NCBI GenBank assembly: GCA_949752735.1
Contig: OX457046.1
Location: 31,534,316 to 31,598,315 of the forward strand
Length of the DNA: 64,000 bases
Direction: 5' to 3'
Source of the DNA: Lumbricus terrestris
Taxonomy: Eukaryota > Annelida > Clitellata > Crassiclitellata > Lumbricidae
A model generated the notes under the pieces. It was not told where the DNA came from, made no database searches, and saw only the letters and a program-made list of their open reading frames with translations. This document shows, one piece after another, positions 37,401-43,150 of this stretch (position 1 is its first letter; the number at the start of each line of letters is the position of its first letter). Position numbers and translations under genes: made by a program.

Positions 37401-40345
37401 TTGGAGTGGAAAGCCTATGGAAAGTGATTATGTTACCCAGTTGCCTCCCTTGCTTATTTTTCCATATATCTTGAGGCTGATATTTGTTAAGTAATTTTAT
37501 TTGGCTCCTTGTTCTAATATGTGCATCCTTTCAGAAAATTTATGGTGAGTGCAGGATACTTAGTAAATGCATTTATATATACTACGCCTCAAATTATCCA
37601 TGGATAACCCGAGCCTGTCCCAAGGCATCAGCATAATGATAACAATTATTACGACAATTATTTTATATGGCATTGTAACACGGCTGGCATCCTATAATGC
37701 AGATGTATCTCACTTACGTGTATACCACACAAAGTTTGTGTGTGTAGGTAATTATTTTATGTCCTTTAGAAACCTCTCAAGGGAGCTGTTGTCTGTGGTA
37801 CTTAATTAAGTCACAGAAGATTTGCAGGAGGGAGCAAGCAGATTGATCATGGTTACATTTGTTAAGTGTGGAAGACATTTATCTGTGTATATAATATGGA
37901 TATTTATACAAGAATTTGTTTCCTTCAGGATGGCCAGTCACGCACCGTCCGGCAGTTCCAATTCACCGATTGGCCGGAACAGGGCGTTCCGAAACAGGGC
38001 GAGGGATTCATCGATTTTATTGGACAGGTCCACAAGACTAAGGAACAGTTTGGTCAGGATGGTCCAATCACTGTGCACTGTAGGTAAGTAATTTAAATCA
38101 ATAAATGGAAGTCCATCTAGAACGTACCTAATAGGAGGTAAACAACCTTGTCTAATTCATACCTTTCACCCTTATGTGCTGTGTGGTATAATCTCTCCTC
38201 TGTGGATAAATATTTTTCGATTCTAAATCATTTATAAACTCAAATGATGAGCATTTCAGTTCATCACTTTCTTTATTCCTGTTCTCATTTCATGTTGTTT
38301 CTTTTCGGTTTTTGCTTTGTTGCTGTATATTTGATATGATATACTCCAGTGGTTCCCAACCTGTGGCCCGTGGGCAAAAAGTGGCCTGTCAGGCCTACAA
38401 AAATGGTCCTCGTCCCTCAAAGAATTAACAAAAATACATGGCAAAATTGACAATTTGGACAGGATAGAACACATAATTGCAATTTTGGTTTGAATGCCAA
38501 AATCTTTAAATAGCTGTATAATCAACCTGAACTTGGTTTTGTCTGCTGCACAGTGCTGGTGTTGGGAGAACTGGAGTTTTCGTGACCCTCAGCATTGTCT
38601 TGGAGCGAATGCGATACGAAGGAGTAGTCGACATGTTCCAAACAGTGAAGATGCTAAGGACACAGCGACCAGCCATGGTACAGACAGAGGTATGGGTACT
38701 AGAATTAAACCAATAGCTGATCGCAATAATAATAGTAAATATACTACTGCTTCTCATAAGTTATCATGGTAGTATTAATAATAATAATAATAAATAAATA
38801 AATAGACGATTTCAATTTGTACACAGCGATTCAACGCCGTTGCTTTTAGAGGAACCTTCACACCGCACCCGGGGACGAGAACAACACACACTGACCTTGT
38901 ACACATTTCTGTATTTTAGTTTAGTTTTAAGATTGTGTGATCTTTTAATAAATGTTGCATTATAAAAAATATAATAGTACTAGTAATAATGATAATAATA
39001 ATAATGATAATGTTAATAATAACAAGAATTTATATGGTGCTGTAACAAAACATGCCGTTAAAAGGGCACCTGTGAAAAGTAGATGGAGCAGGAGTAGCTG
39101 GAAAAGACGAAGGAGAAGAAAGAGGAGGAGAAGAAAGAGGAGGAAAAGATGAAATAAAAAATTACGATATTTCACAATCATGTCCTGAGGAACCTTTTCT
39201 ACCTCTATCAAACAAAAAACCCTATAACTAGTGCCCTAGACAGCATCCATTCATTCTACTAGTAAAGGATGTTAAAAACTTTACTCCGAGTGTCCTCTTT
39301 GCTGGCTATCAATGACATTGTTGTGTTCACATTAATTGTTCTGTTTCTCTTTCATGTGCTTTGATAAGTTACTGGGGTGTGGTGTGTCACCTGGATTTGT
39401 CTCATTTTCAAATAAACTAATAGTATTTTATGAGCAAATATTAATTTTTGGTAGTATAACAACAAGAGTGTACTAAAAGCAATTTGGAAGGCAGTGCAGG
39501 TCAGCGTTAAAGTGTTAAAGATTGCAGTTGAAAAGCAAAGCAATTTTATAATGCAATGCAGATGTATTTTATAGTATTGTACGCAACTTGCATAAAATTA
39601 ACATGATCATTGATCATGATAAGTTATTGCCCTCGTTCCAAATAATAAATAAATAAATAAATATATAAATAAATAAATATATAAATAAATAAATATCATA
39701 ATAAGTTATTGCCCTCGTTCCAAAGAGTTCAGAAGTACCAACACAATGACACAGTAGCAGTAACAGATGATAGCAAGCTTAACAGGAGTCAACTTTAACT
39801 TTACGGCAGTCTGCAAGGTGTGCATCTGTCCTGCTGCTGATTTGTAGCAATGCCACATAGCGAACGGTGAGTTGACCTTAAGGGGGCTAGCGGATATTGA
39901 GCCTGTGCGTTCCTCTGATCTTCATGTCTGCATATTGCCATTCAACCATCTCCCGCTGTAGAAAGTTCATACTAAAAGAACATTTATTTATTGATTGATT
40001 GATTGGTTGATTGATTGACTGATTGGCTGTCTGGCTGACTGACTGACTGACTGACTGACTGACTGACTGACTGACTGACTGACTGACACTGACTGACTGA
40101 CTGACTGACTGACTGACTGACTGACTGACTGACTGACTGACTGAACAGACAGTCGAACTGACGGATTGATTGATTGCTGGATTGATTGATATGTTGTTTG
40201 ATTGTTGTTTGGTTGATTGATTGATTGATTTGATTGAAAACTGGTAACTACTTGATTCCGATTGTCTTTCTGTTAGGATCAGTACGCATTTTGCTATCGA
40301 GCAGCCCTAGAATATCTGGGATCTTTCGACCACTATGCAAATTAA
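4021..40345 (+). CDS. LAR: LAR-type receptor tyrosine phosphatase (PTPRF/D/S-like), spliced, 5'-partial
   Basis: Single-pass cell-surface tyrosine phosphatase; in known animals this family acts in axon guidance and synapse organisation through heparan sulfate and adhesion ligands. Twenty-eight exons join in phase: 4021-4290, 6702-6989, 8235-8335, 9086-9287, 14043-14327, 15504-15815, 17062-17259, 17821-17913, 20389-20682, 22309-22602, 23303-23406, 24052-24268, 24573-24745, 25198-25386, 26164-26330, 26887-27011, 28026-28324, 29178-29276, 29627-29746, 30871-31043, 32138-32423, 33178-33271, 34262-34338, 35297-35431, 36873-36998, 37929-38083, 38554-38689, 40277-40345. The sum, 5,081 nt, gives about 1,692 residues. 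Residue numbers below count from the first residue in the window: Ig3 1-90, FN3 repeats 91-886, TM about 1038-1062, D1 about 1110-1430, D2 about 1445-1685. FN4 is missing or broken (see 15410-15471). All introns are GT-AG except a GC donor at 24746. Signal peptide, Ig1 and Ig2 must lie upstream of the window. No clear furin site of the vertebrate RRRR type is seen before the membrane. Confidence 0.95.
5176..5608. mobile_element. T-rich foldback MITE with 8-bp target duplication
   Basis: Ends CATAGATGTAAAAAACG / CGTTTTTTACATCTATG with perfect 8-bp duplication ttttagaa on both sides (5168-5175, 5609-5616). The interior is repetitive CGTTTTTTAT. Termini CA..TG and 8-bp duplication suggest a hAT-type transposase in trans. 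Confidence 0.8.
6702..6989 (+). CDS. LAR: LAR exon: FN3 repeat 1
   Basis: One FN3 domain on one phase 1-1 exon of 288 nt. It opens [18 protein letters not shown], has the conserved Trp in LTWNSG and the Tyr in [12 protein letters not shown]. Acceptor follows a T-rich tract; donor gttagt. It corresponds to FN1 of vertebrate LAR, which also begins LPKPP. Confidence 0.95.
8235..8335 (+). CDS. LAR: LAR exon: FN3 repeat 2, first half
   Basis: Enters in phase 1 and leaves in phase 0 before gtgagt. Encodes [13 protein letters not shown] through [11 protein letters not shown], the N-terminal half of FN2; the rest is on 9086-9287. The junction reads NGVIV-GYKVYY, the same length as vertebrate NGLVRGYRVYY. 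Confidence 0.93.
9086..9287 (+). CDS. LAR: LAR exon: FN3 repeat 2, second half
   Basis: Starts [15 protein letters not shown], contains [18 protein letters not shown] and ends TQQG, all recognisable LAR FN2 blocks (vertebrate AFTAVGDGPPS and KTQQG). Phase 0 to phase 1, donor gtaagt. Confidence 0.93.
9329..9532 (-). mobile_element. tRNA-derived SINE copy
   Basis: Reverse-complement copy of the 60438 SINE with diverged B-box and the characteristic 3' stem. Lies shortly after the 9086-9287 exon. Confidence 0.75.
10440..10665 (+). mobile_element. LINE 3' end fragment
   Basis: Degenerate GP..WNGLP region, then gggagcacctctgggtag / gatgtgctatata and (GAAT)n. Confidence 0.55.
11490..11655 (+). repeat. 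two-copy tandem duplication of about 90 bp
   Basis: Alternating ttgcttctatttacaccggg and aactctgtatgttgctattt blocks, repeated with small changes, in the longest LAR intron. Confidence 0.6.
12927..13085 (+). pseudogene. non-LTR retrotransposon RT C-terminal fragment
   Basis: Reads [21 protein letters not shown], then LHWAENRGR and a stop. The GRPKKRW..MVKED motif is the familiar C-terminal end of RTE-like reverse transcriptases. Interrupted and isolated inside the LAR intron. Confidence 0.6.
14043..14327 (+). CDS. LAR: LAR exon: FN3 repeat 3
   Basis: A 285-nt phase 1-1 exon with a full FN3 domain: [45 protein letters not shown]. It aligns with FN3 number 3 of vertebrate LAR (LEDLKPDTLYRFQLAARS). 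Donor gtgagt after the first base of a codon. A 4.75-kb intron precedes it. Confidence 0.94.
15410..15471 (+). pseudogene. truncated FN3 exon relic at the FN4 position of LAR
   Basis: After a plausible acceptor (ctag at 15406-15409) and in the phase used by the neighbouring FN3 exons, 20 codons read like the start of an FN3 repeat ([20 protein letters not shown]). They run into TAG TAA at 15472-15477 where the Q/S-W of strand B is expected. No donor is visible and the next exon begins only 33 bp downstream. The neighbours correspond to vertebrate FN3 numbers 3 and 5, so this looks like the remains of FN4. Skipping it keeps the frame. A local assembly error is the alternative. Confidence 0.6.
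15504..15815 (+). CDS. LAR: LAR exon: FN3 repeat matching vertebrate FN5
   Basis: A 312-nt phase 1-1 exon: [61 protein letters not shown]. The [10 protein letters not shown] block and YTRKGDG match vertebrate FN5 (LNSTAVHVYW, YTTKGDG). Donor gtgtgg is weaker than average. Confidence 0.94.
16180..16427. mobile_element. hAT-like MITE
   Basis: CAGGGGCGGATCC ... GGATCCGCCACTG with perfect 8-bp duplication gatctgta (16172-16179, 16428-16435). Lies in the LAR intron after 15815. Confidence 0.85.
17062..17259 (+). CDS. LAR: LAR exon: FN3 repeat 6, first part
   Basis: A 198-nt phase 1-1 exon: [35 protein letters not shown], ending in a TTGYL segment. The region [16 protein letters not shown] parallels vertebrate FN6 PKELPGELLGYRLQY. 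The domain is completed by 17821-17913. Confidence 0.88.
17571..17660. repeat. (ATT)n microsatellite
   Basis: Imperfect ATT/TTA repeat in a LAR intron. Open frames here are low-complexity and not genes. Confidence 0.8.
17821..17913 (+). CDS. LAR: LAR exon: FN3 repeat 6, second part
   Basis: Phase 1-1. Encodes [21 protein letters not shown] and IRTPDG, equal to the end of vertebrate FN6 (KGTTYIFRLAAKNRAGLG, IRTPED). The acceptor follows a pyrimidine-rich stretch ending gtgcag; the donor is a consensus gtaagt at 17914. Confidence 0.9.
18023..18143. repeat. (GGA)n purine-rich tract
   Basis: GGAGGAGGA and GAGGAG repeats with strong purine/pyrimidine strand bias. Confidence 0.8.
19036..19245 (-). 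mobile_element. tRNA-derived SINE copy
   Basis: Reverse-complement copy of the 60438 SINE, well preserved including B-box and 3' stem. In the LAR intron 17914-20388. Confidence 0.82.
19555..19650 (+). repeat. 18-bp tandem repeat, about 5 copies
   Basis: Unit close to CATGGTGTTCTATTTAAT. Confidence 0.75.
20389..20682 (+). CDS. LAR: LAR exon: FN3 repeat 7
   Basis: A 294-nt phase 1-1 exon: [59 protein letters not shown]. It matches vertebrate FN7 ([36 protein letters not shown]). Donor gtaagg. Confidence 0.94.
20855..21308. mobile_element. MITE with about 23-bp inverted ends, TA flanks
   Basis: TGTGACCGTGCATGAGAAAA at the left end is matched by its complement at the right end. TA lies on both sides, compatible with a Tc1/mariner-type target. 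Lies in the LAR intron after 20682. Confidence 0.75.
21370..21825 (+). pseudogene. non-LTR retrotransposon RT C-terminal fragment
   Basis: Broken reading frame with [58 protein letters not shown] and RERWRHWT. These are the standard C-terminal blocks of LINE reverse transcriptases ([22 protein letters not shown]). At least two stops; no complete element. Confidence 0.78.
21946..22242. mobile_element. hAT-like MITE (CAGTGGCGGCGC family)
   Basis: CAGTGGCGGCGC ... GGCGCCGCCACTG with perfect 8-bp duplication atcctaat. The interior contains a tandem duplication of an A-tract plus ggtcgtcagaaattttggcg. It ends about 65 bp before a LAR exon. Confidence 0.87.
22309..22602 (+). CDS. LAR: LAR exon: additional FN3 repeat (between vertebrate FN7 and FN8)
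   Basis: A 294-nt phase 1-1 exon: [64 protein letters not shown]. Vertebrate LAR has eight FN3 repeats and no counterpart at this position; Drosophila Lar has nine. This exon is the likely ninth ancestral repeat, so with FN4 lost the window protein again has eight. Confidence 0.92.
23303..23406 (+). CDS. LAR: LAR exon: membrane-proximal FN3 repeat, first half
   Basis: Phase 1 to 0. Encodes [19 protein letters not shown] and [16 protein letters not shown], the start of the last FN3 repeat (vertebrate FN8: NFRVAAAMKTSVLLSWEVP). Donor gtaaat. Confidence 0.9.
23868..24030. repeat. (AAT)n tract just before a LAR exon
   Basis: AATAATAAT interrupted by unique bases; ends about 20 bp before the acceptor of 24052. 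Confidence 0.8.
24052..24268 (+). CDS. LAR: LAR exon: membrane-proximal FN3 repeat, second half
   Basis: Phase 0 to 1. Encodes [34 protein letters not shown] and LRVETS. It equals the C-terminal half of vertebrate FN8 (LIADLQPNTEYSFVLMNRG). The donor gttcgt is weak. A long (AAT)n tract sits directly in front of its acceptor. Confidence 0.9.
24573..24745 (+). CDS. LAR: LAR exon: membrane-proximal region, ends at a GC donor
   Basis: Phase 1 to 0. Encodes [27 protein letters not shown] followed by an acidic stretch ([15 protein letters not shown]). The YVIVVPFD block equals vertebrate YIVVVPID. The only in-frame exit is GAG followed by gcaagt, a GC-AG donor at 24746; the nearby GT would give an immediate stop with the next exon. 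Confidence 0.9.
24746..24751 (+). promoter_or_regulatory. GC-AG intron 5' splice site
   Basis: GAG followed by gcaagt: apart from the C, this is the full donor consensus, as usual for GC-AG introns. Phase 0 here joins correctly to 25198; using the GT three bases downstream shifts the next exon into TAA. Confidence 0.85.
24793..24920. mobile_element. 5'-truncated MITE related to 259-540
   Basis: Shares the attgttactacaagca block, the ggataaata block and the G-run/C-run end with 259-540. It abuts a SINE start at about 24915, suggesting nested insertion. Confidence 0.6.
24915..25140 (+). mobile_element. tRNA-derived SINE copy
   Basis: Same family as 60438 with B-box ggttcgaatcc and tail reading ggagtgctgtagaaatgg. 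Sits between LAR exons 24573-24745 and 25198-25386. Confidence 0.75.
25198..25386 (+). CDS. LAR: LAR exon: membrane-proximal region 2
   Basis: A 189-nt phase 0-0 exon: [54 protein letters not shown]. FxLGD and YNRPLSP are conserved in vertebrate LAR here. Vertebrate proteins carry a poly-Arg furin site just before this block; only RKVK is seen here, so the processing site is unclear. Confidence 0.93.
25565..25745 (-). mobile_element. LINE 3' tail, minus-oriented
   Basis: tagcgccccttcaag with gtgctcccgactcc is the reverse complement of the LINE/SINE tail. A second tail in near-palindromic arrangement occupies 25890-26100. Confidence 0.55.
26164..26330 (+). CDS. LAR: LAR exon: transmembrane helix
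   Basis: Phase 0 to 2. After a short extracellular stalk ([12 protein letters not shown]) it encodes a hydrophobic helix of about 25 residues beginning [13 protein letters not shown] and ending ILIIVFV, followed by Lys-Arg-Arg-Arg across the splice junction, as expected for a type I protein. Donor gtcagt. Confidence 0.93.
26440..26790 (+). mobile_element. LINE 3' end with ORF tail and microsatellite
   Basis: Encodes [21 protein letters not shown] and [13 protein letters not shown], the CR1/L2-like ORF2 C-terminus (S..GP..WN.LP...R). It then has the gcgcctctgagtaa / gggggcgctatata tail stem and (GATT)n. Confidence 0.72.
26887..27011 (+). CDS. LAR: LAR exon: cytoplasmic juxtamembrane segment
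   Basis: Phase 2 to 1. Encodes RRRPVHK, a variable linker, then [13 protein letters not shown], almost identical to vertebrate [14 protein letters not shown]. The next exon starts with the array-amplified boundary at 28026. Confidence 0.95.
27290..28025 (+). repeat. 60-bp minisatellite made of the 3' splice site and exon start of LAR D1
   Basis: Twelve near-copies precede the real exon at 28026. Each unit holds a branch-like TTCTAAT, a TTTTAG acceptor and the exon's own opening bases (codons for MMSHPAIP), then about 15 bp of spacer. Units from 27421 to 27900 are exactly 60 bp; those at 27421, 27721 and 27781 are identical. The first two and the last are shorter or longer variants. Reading past any decoy acceptor meets TAA within the same unit, so use of a decoy without further splicing would truncate the protein. 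Confidence 0.95.
28026..28324 (+). CDS. LAR: LAR exon: start of phosphatase domain D1
   Basis: Phase 1 to 0, 299 nt. Encodes [38 protein letters not shown], the substrate-binding [15 protein letters not shown] and [18 protein letters not shown]. The pTyr-loop Tyr of D1 is present. Its acceptor (cag-poor, ttttag at 28021-28025) is the last of 13 tandem near-copies (27290-28025). Confidence 0.96.
28650..29010 (+). mobile_element. LINE 3' end fragment
   Basis: Diverged ORF tail with [14 protein letters not shown] and [10 protein letters not shown] blocks in shifted frames, then ggagcacctctgagtag and a cactatataaatt tail. A matching piece of its start recurs at 48090-48140. Confidence 0.6.
29178..29276 (+). 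CDS. LAR: LAR exon: D1, second part
   Basis: A 99-nt phase 0-0 exon: [31 protein letters not shown]. These are the standard PTP motif DFWRM and the following beta strand. Donor gtgagt. Confidence 0.95.
29318..29512 (+). mobile_element. tRNA-derived SINE copy, A-box region degraded
   Basis: agttcgaatccacctcaag B-box region and the caagtccttcactcgcaatt body are clear, and the 3' stem ends gagacgctgtta. Lies in a D1 intron. Confidence 0.72.
29627..29746 (+). CDS. LAR: LAR exon: D1, third part
   Basis: A 120-nt phase 0-0 exon: [20 protein letters not shown] and [15 protein letters not shown]. The KCDQYWP block is invariant in LAR D1 domains. Donor gtacac is weak. Confidence 0.94.
30229..30470 (+). 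repeat. degenerate repeat of TGTATCAAATGCAGT
   Basis: About ten variants of ATATCAAATGCAGTTGT separated by a few bases, in a D1 intron. Confidence 0.65.
30488..30755 (-). mobile_element. second SINE family, minus-oriented copy
   Basis: On the minus strand it reads tRNA-like with B-box-like gttcaagcccc. Nearly identical, in inverted orientation, to 33555-33828. Together they enclose three LAR D1 exons. Confidence 0.72.
30871..31043 (+). CDS. LAR: LAR exon: D1 with WPD loop
   Basis: Phase 0 to 2. Encodes [23 protein letters not shown], including the catalytic acid Asp of the WPD loop, and ends IVHC plus two bases of Ser. The first 18 nt (EMYETQ) have no counterpart in vertebrate LAR. A second AG at 30887-30888 would remove them in frame. 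Confidence 0.95.
31866..32100 (+). repeat. degenerate minisatellite of about 60-65 bp before the D1 P-loop exon
   Basis: Four diverged copies built around a CATTCATATCCATTGTCT-like core separated by T-rich sequence, ending just before the acceptor of 32138. The P-loop exon is therefore bracketed by arrays on both sides. Confidence 0.7.
32138..32423 (+). CDS. LAR: LAR exon: D1 active-site loop
   Basis: Phase 2 to 0. Completes [10 protein letters not shown], the catalytic Cys/Arg P-loop, then [22 protein letters not shown], the Q-loop [13 protein letters not shown] and [11 protein letters not shown]. Its last about 20 coding bases and its donor gtagga are the first copy of a 71-bp tandem array. 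A degenerate array also precedes it (31866-32100). Confidence 0.96.
32401..32960 (+). repeat. 71-bp minisatellite made of the 3' end and donor of the LAR D1 active-site exon
   Basis: Eight copies, the first being the real exon end and donor at 32423/32424. Each repeats about 20 coding bases (GLDLEFR), the gtagga donor and about 45 bp of intron. Copy 2 carries a 6-bp insertion and copy 7 reads aggttagg instead of agggtagg. The unit is not a multiple of 3 and its intronic part has an in-frame TAA. Confidence 0.95.
33178..33271 (+). CDS. LAR: LAR exon: D1-D2 linker and start of D2
   Basis: Phase 0 to 1. Encodes [30 protein letters not shown]. The D2 pTyr-loop reads KNRL, with Leu where D1 has Tyr, the same substitution that makes vertebrate LAR D2 nearly inactive. 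Donor gtgaga. Confidence 0.94.
33555..33828 (+). mobile_element. second SINE family, plus-oriented copy
   Basis: Inverted counterpart of 30488-30755, with tRNA-like head (ctagttagct, ggttcaagcccc) and body ending in ctgccttcaggcag. Confidence 0.72.
34262..34338 (+). CDS. LAR: LAR exon: D2, second part
   Basis: Phase 1 to 0. Encodes [26 protein letters not shown], nearly identical to the vertebrate D2 segment. Donor gtacgt. The following intron holds a TA/TG microsatellite. Confidence 0.95.
34388..34434. repeat. (TA)n(TG)n microsatellite
   Basis: TATATA followed by TGTGTG just after the 34262-34338 exon. Confidence 0.85.
34929..35192. mobile_element. hAT-like MITE, inverted relative to 259-540
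   Basis: CAGTGGCGTAG ... CTACGCCACTG. The immediate 8-bp flanks do not match; instead about 70 bp (34829-34899 and 35192-35262) is duplicated on either side. Confidence 0.75.
35297..35431 (+). CDS. LAR: LAR exon: D2, third part
   Basis: A 135-nt phase 0-0 exon: [22 protein letters not shown] and [23 protein letters not shown]. Strongly conserved with vertebrate D2. Donor gtatgt; a 350-bp (AAT)-type repeat follows immediately. Confidence 0.96.
35437..35785. repeat. (AAT)-type microsatellite with higher-order repeats
   Basis: About 350 bp of AATAAT, ATGATAAT and TAATTAATTAAT blocks in repeated order, starting six bases after a LAR exon. Confidence 0.85.
36216..36587. mobile_element. MITE with GCGTTGCCA inverted ends
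   Basis: CAGCGTTGCCA ... TGGCAACGCTG around a T-rich interior. Flanks gtcccaag / gtcccagg look like an 8-bp target duplication with one change. Confidence 0.7.
36873..36998 (+). CDS. LAR: LAR exon: D2, fourth part
   Basis: A 126-nt phase 0-0 exon: [42 protein letters not shown]. Almost invariant with vertebrate LAR D2. Donor gtaagt. Confidence 0.96.
37929..38083 (+). CDS. LAR: LAR exon: D2 with WPE loop
   Basis: Phase 0 to 2. Encodes [21 protein letters not shown] and [18 protein letters not shown]. Glu replaces the catalytic Asp of the WPD loop, as in vertebrate LAR D2, so D2 is expected to be a regulatory pseudophosphatase domain. Confidence 0.96.
38347..38480 (+). mobile_element. truncated hAT (Charlie-like) MITE
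   Basis: Starts CAGTGGTTCCCAACC and stays similar to 52485-52838 for about 130 bp, then ends without the right inverted repeat. Confidence 0.7.
38554..38689 (+). CDS. LAR: LAR exon: D2 P-loop
   Basis: Phase 2 to 0. Completes [10 protein letters not shown] (Cys and Arg retained despite the WPE loop), then [20 protein letters not shown] and QRPAMVQTE. Donor gtatgg. Confidence 0.95.
40017..40143. repeat. (GACT)n microsatellite
   Basis: Nearly perfect GACT repeat, interrupted once by GACACT, preceded and followed by GATT repeats, before the last LAR exon. Confidence 0.9.
40277..40345 (+). CDS. LAR: LAR last coding exon and stop
   Basis: Encodes [22 protein letters not shown] and TAA at 40343-40345. 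Vertebrate LAR ends [10 protein letters not shown], so the C-terminus is complete. The preceding intron contains a long GACT microsatellite. Confidence 0.96.
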   Translation, partial: DQYAFCYRAALEYLGSFDHYAN

Positions 40346-40724
40346 ACTGATTGAACAGCGAACAACAACAGCAACGTACGTTGGCATTGCGCATGTCTGT
40401 GCAAGTCGGACTGTGAGCTGCCATGAAAAACAGCAATAGACGTTTAGTAGCGTTGGAACCTAAGACGAATTTATGGCTACGCTTGACGATACGCTTCGAA
40501 ACACTTGGCCAGCGTCCCCCACGGCGCGAGGAGAACGTCTCCGCTTCATTTAACGTTGACCGGAATGTCCTGCATTCTTGTTCACCATTTCTTCGTTGTA
40601 ACAGAGCGGAAATCGTAGACGTTGGAAGTCACGTCTCGTTTTTTAGACATATCCAGTGTTTAACCTGGTCTCCTGCTTTGGTGGTGGATGGGGTGAAATC
40701 CGGTTTCTGGAAGGGGCGGAAAAA

Positions 40725-40992
40725 CAGTAGCGGCGCCTGGGCGATGGGGGTTAAACCCTCCAAAAAAGGCCATCCGGTTTTTTTACATGTAAAACTGAAA
40801 AATTTCCATGATTAGCCCTCCCCCCTAAAAACTGAAATATGTACATGAGATTTCAAGAAAATGACTGAAAAAAGAAGAAAAAAGGTCGTCAGAAATTTTG
40901 GCAACAGAAAATGGAAAATTTCCTTGAGATTTCTACCAAATGACTAAAAAAGTCCTCCACGAGGATTCAGCCCCCCAAAACTGAAATCCTGG
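40725..40992 (+). mobile_element. truncated CAGTAGCGGCGCC-family MITE in the LAR 3'UTR
   Basis: Left end CAGTAGCGGCGCC and the internal ggtcgtcagaaattttggc block are present. The right end stops at AAATCCTGG, short of GCGCCGCCACTG. Confidence 0.65.
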
Positions 40993-42140
40993 TAAGTAAG
41001 CAACAGCTATTCAATTTTTATAGAAATGGGGGGGAAAATGTTACGTTGTCATTTTTCTGGGGGTTGTTGGGGAAATGTTGCATATAATTATACATGTAAA
41101 TAACACCTTGTGAATTTTTCTGGTGGAAATCTCATTCCTTGAGACGTCTAGATTAAACACTGGACATATCCCATAATTTGGGACATTTTCATTTCGTCTT
41201 GACACCAGTCCCGTGGGCTGATCCCCTAGTTTTTTACAGTTTGTGTCTGTTTTGTGTTTATTTTCGTGACTGACAACCAATGATATTGTAGCTGTTCGTT
41301 AATACCACAGTGTAAATAAGAAACAGTATACGTCGACTCTCAACCTCTGCTGCAATCAGAATATGGGACTGACCTTAGAGTTAGTCGGCCATCTTCAGGG
41401 TGAGCGGTTTACGACGTCATAATGCATGTTGCCTATATTGCAGCCTTGAAAAGACTCATTTTTACTCCATTAATTATCTTACGTTTGAATTCATTCTTTC
41501 AAAATGGCACTGACCAGAAAAACTGGTCAACAGGCAGCAATGAAAGTCGACGTACCGTTTGTTGTTTATGCTGTGTTAGTACCTTGGATCGTAGTGTACT
41601 GGAATCGGCATGATCCAATTCCTAAAATGTGATGAAAAATCAGAGGTGTGTTGGAAGTCCATTTCGAAATTGGGCTTTCAGGGATTTATTGTGAGCCTCT
41701 ATTAGGAACATGTCATGAAGAAATATTGTTGTAATTGCGTCCTTAGGAAGCAACTATTTCTCTTGGCGGCTCTAGCTTGGTCATTTGATGCTCATTACAT
41801 ACCGTATATGAAAAGCCTAGTGAGATTATTGTTTGAGTTTTCTTCATGACTATTCTCAGTTTTGTCTAAAGATTCAATAACAATCAGGATATGTTGACAC
41901 ATTTCTCAAACGTCACATTTGACACTCTGTACATGCCATTTATCGAAAGCCTAGTGAGATTGTTGCATGAGGTTTTTTCGTATGTTTTCAGTTTTGCCAA
42001 AAATGCAGTAATAATTTAAGGAAATGTTGTCACATTTATAAAATGCTCAGAATTGTAATAAAACTGATGCCAAGTGTATAATTACAAGCAATTGCATGTC
42101 ATTTTGTTGTAAGCATGAAACACTCGAATCATACTTGGAA

Positions 42141-42146
42141 AATAAA
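42141..42146 (+). terminator. candidate polyadenylation signal AATAAA
   Basis: Canonical hexamer with GT-rich sequence downstream, about 1.8 kb after the LAR stop codon. A second AATAAA lies 84 bp upstream. Confidence 0.4.
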
Positions 42147-42939
42147 GAACTGTGATGGTGCAAAATGTTAGTAATGTTAGTTTAATAGGAGTACACAGGA
42201 TTAAGGACAAAATTTATTGTTGTATGGGGTGTTGTTCCAGTTAATTTAATTTTGGAGTCGGAAGACAACAGTTCTCCATGGTCAAAAACCCATTAATTTT
42301 ATTCCTCTGATTCTGTGTTTATTTGCATAAAGGATTGTTTGAAAAAACCCAGCTTCATTGATTATTATAAATAGCTATGTTTTCCATAAACTGACTGTGG
42401 AAGCTATTGGTTTTCTGGTTATGATTGCTACAACTTCTGAAAATCAGCAGTCAGAAATATTGATGATATCCTTTTGTTTTAGAGTAGCAGATTATTGAGT
42501 AAAATAATTAATTACAGGATAGTTACTTCTTTCTTGGCTTCTCTGTCATCAATTTTTCTTTTGTTTCTTTTCTTCTTCATTCTTAGTTTTAATTCCAGAC
42601 TCTATGAATCTATTGACTTCCAACTTCTCATAGGTCCAGGATACGGATTGCTCTACTGAATCTGGAATAAACTCCCTGTCCAGTATGGAAGTTCTGTTTT
42701 AGGCAAAGGTGAATTATACTCGGTCATGCATTCTTACACAGCTTTTACATCGGATTGTTTCCAGATTCAATATCTGTGTGGAAGTTTTTAGATTGCAGTT
42801 AGATTTACCTTATAAAGCATTTGCAATGTTGGTCGAATTAAATTTTGCCCCGTAACCAGGGATAGCTGACAACATTGAACGTTAGCACAGCATCAAGTCA
42901 ACATTCGCGGCTGACCAAGCTGAACACTTAGTCCCTCAC

Positions 42940-43150
42940 TTGCAGGTTATTATAATGAAGCAGTGCTGTTTCTCGGTGGCTGGCCTTGGGACTTTGAGTG
43001 GGCTCCCGGTTGTGCTACACCTGGTGCCCAGGGTCACACCACTATGTTCCTTTCGAACTTGAAAACTGCCTTATATAGCCGTGGTTGGACTGGGAGCACT
43101 TCTGAGTAGTTTACCTTGATGTTGCGCTATATAAAAACTCGATAATCATA
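42940..43150 (+). mobile_element. LINE 3' end fragment
   Basis: Decayed WN.LP-like region followed by gggagcacttctgagtag and gcgctatataaa tail. Confidence 0.5.

Larger units (their letters stand above)
40346..42160 (+). other. probable LAR 3'UTR
   Basis: No ORF of note follows the stop codon. Two AATAAA hexamers occur at 42057-42062 and 42141-42146, the second followed by a GT-rich stretch, giving a 3'UTR of about 1.7-1.8 kb. A truncated MITE (40725-40992) lies inside it. The end is inferred from signals only. Confidence 0.45.
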
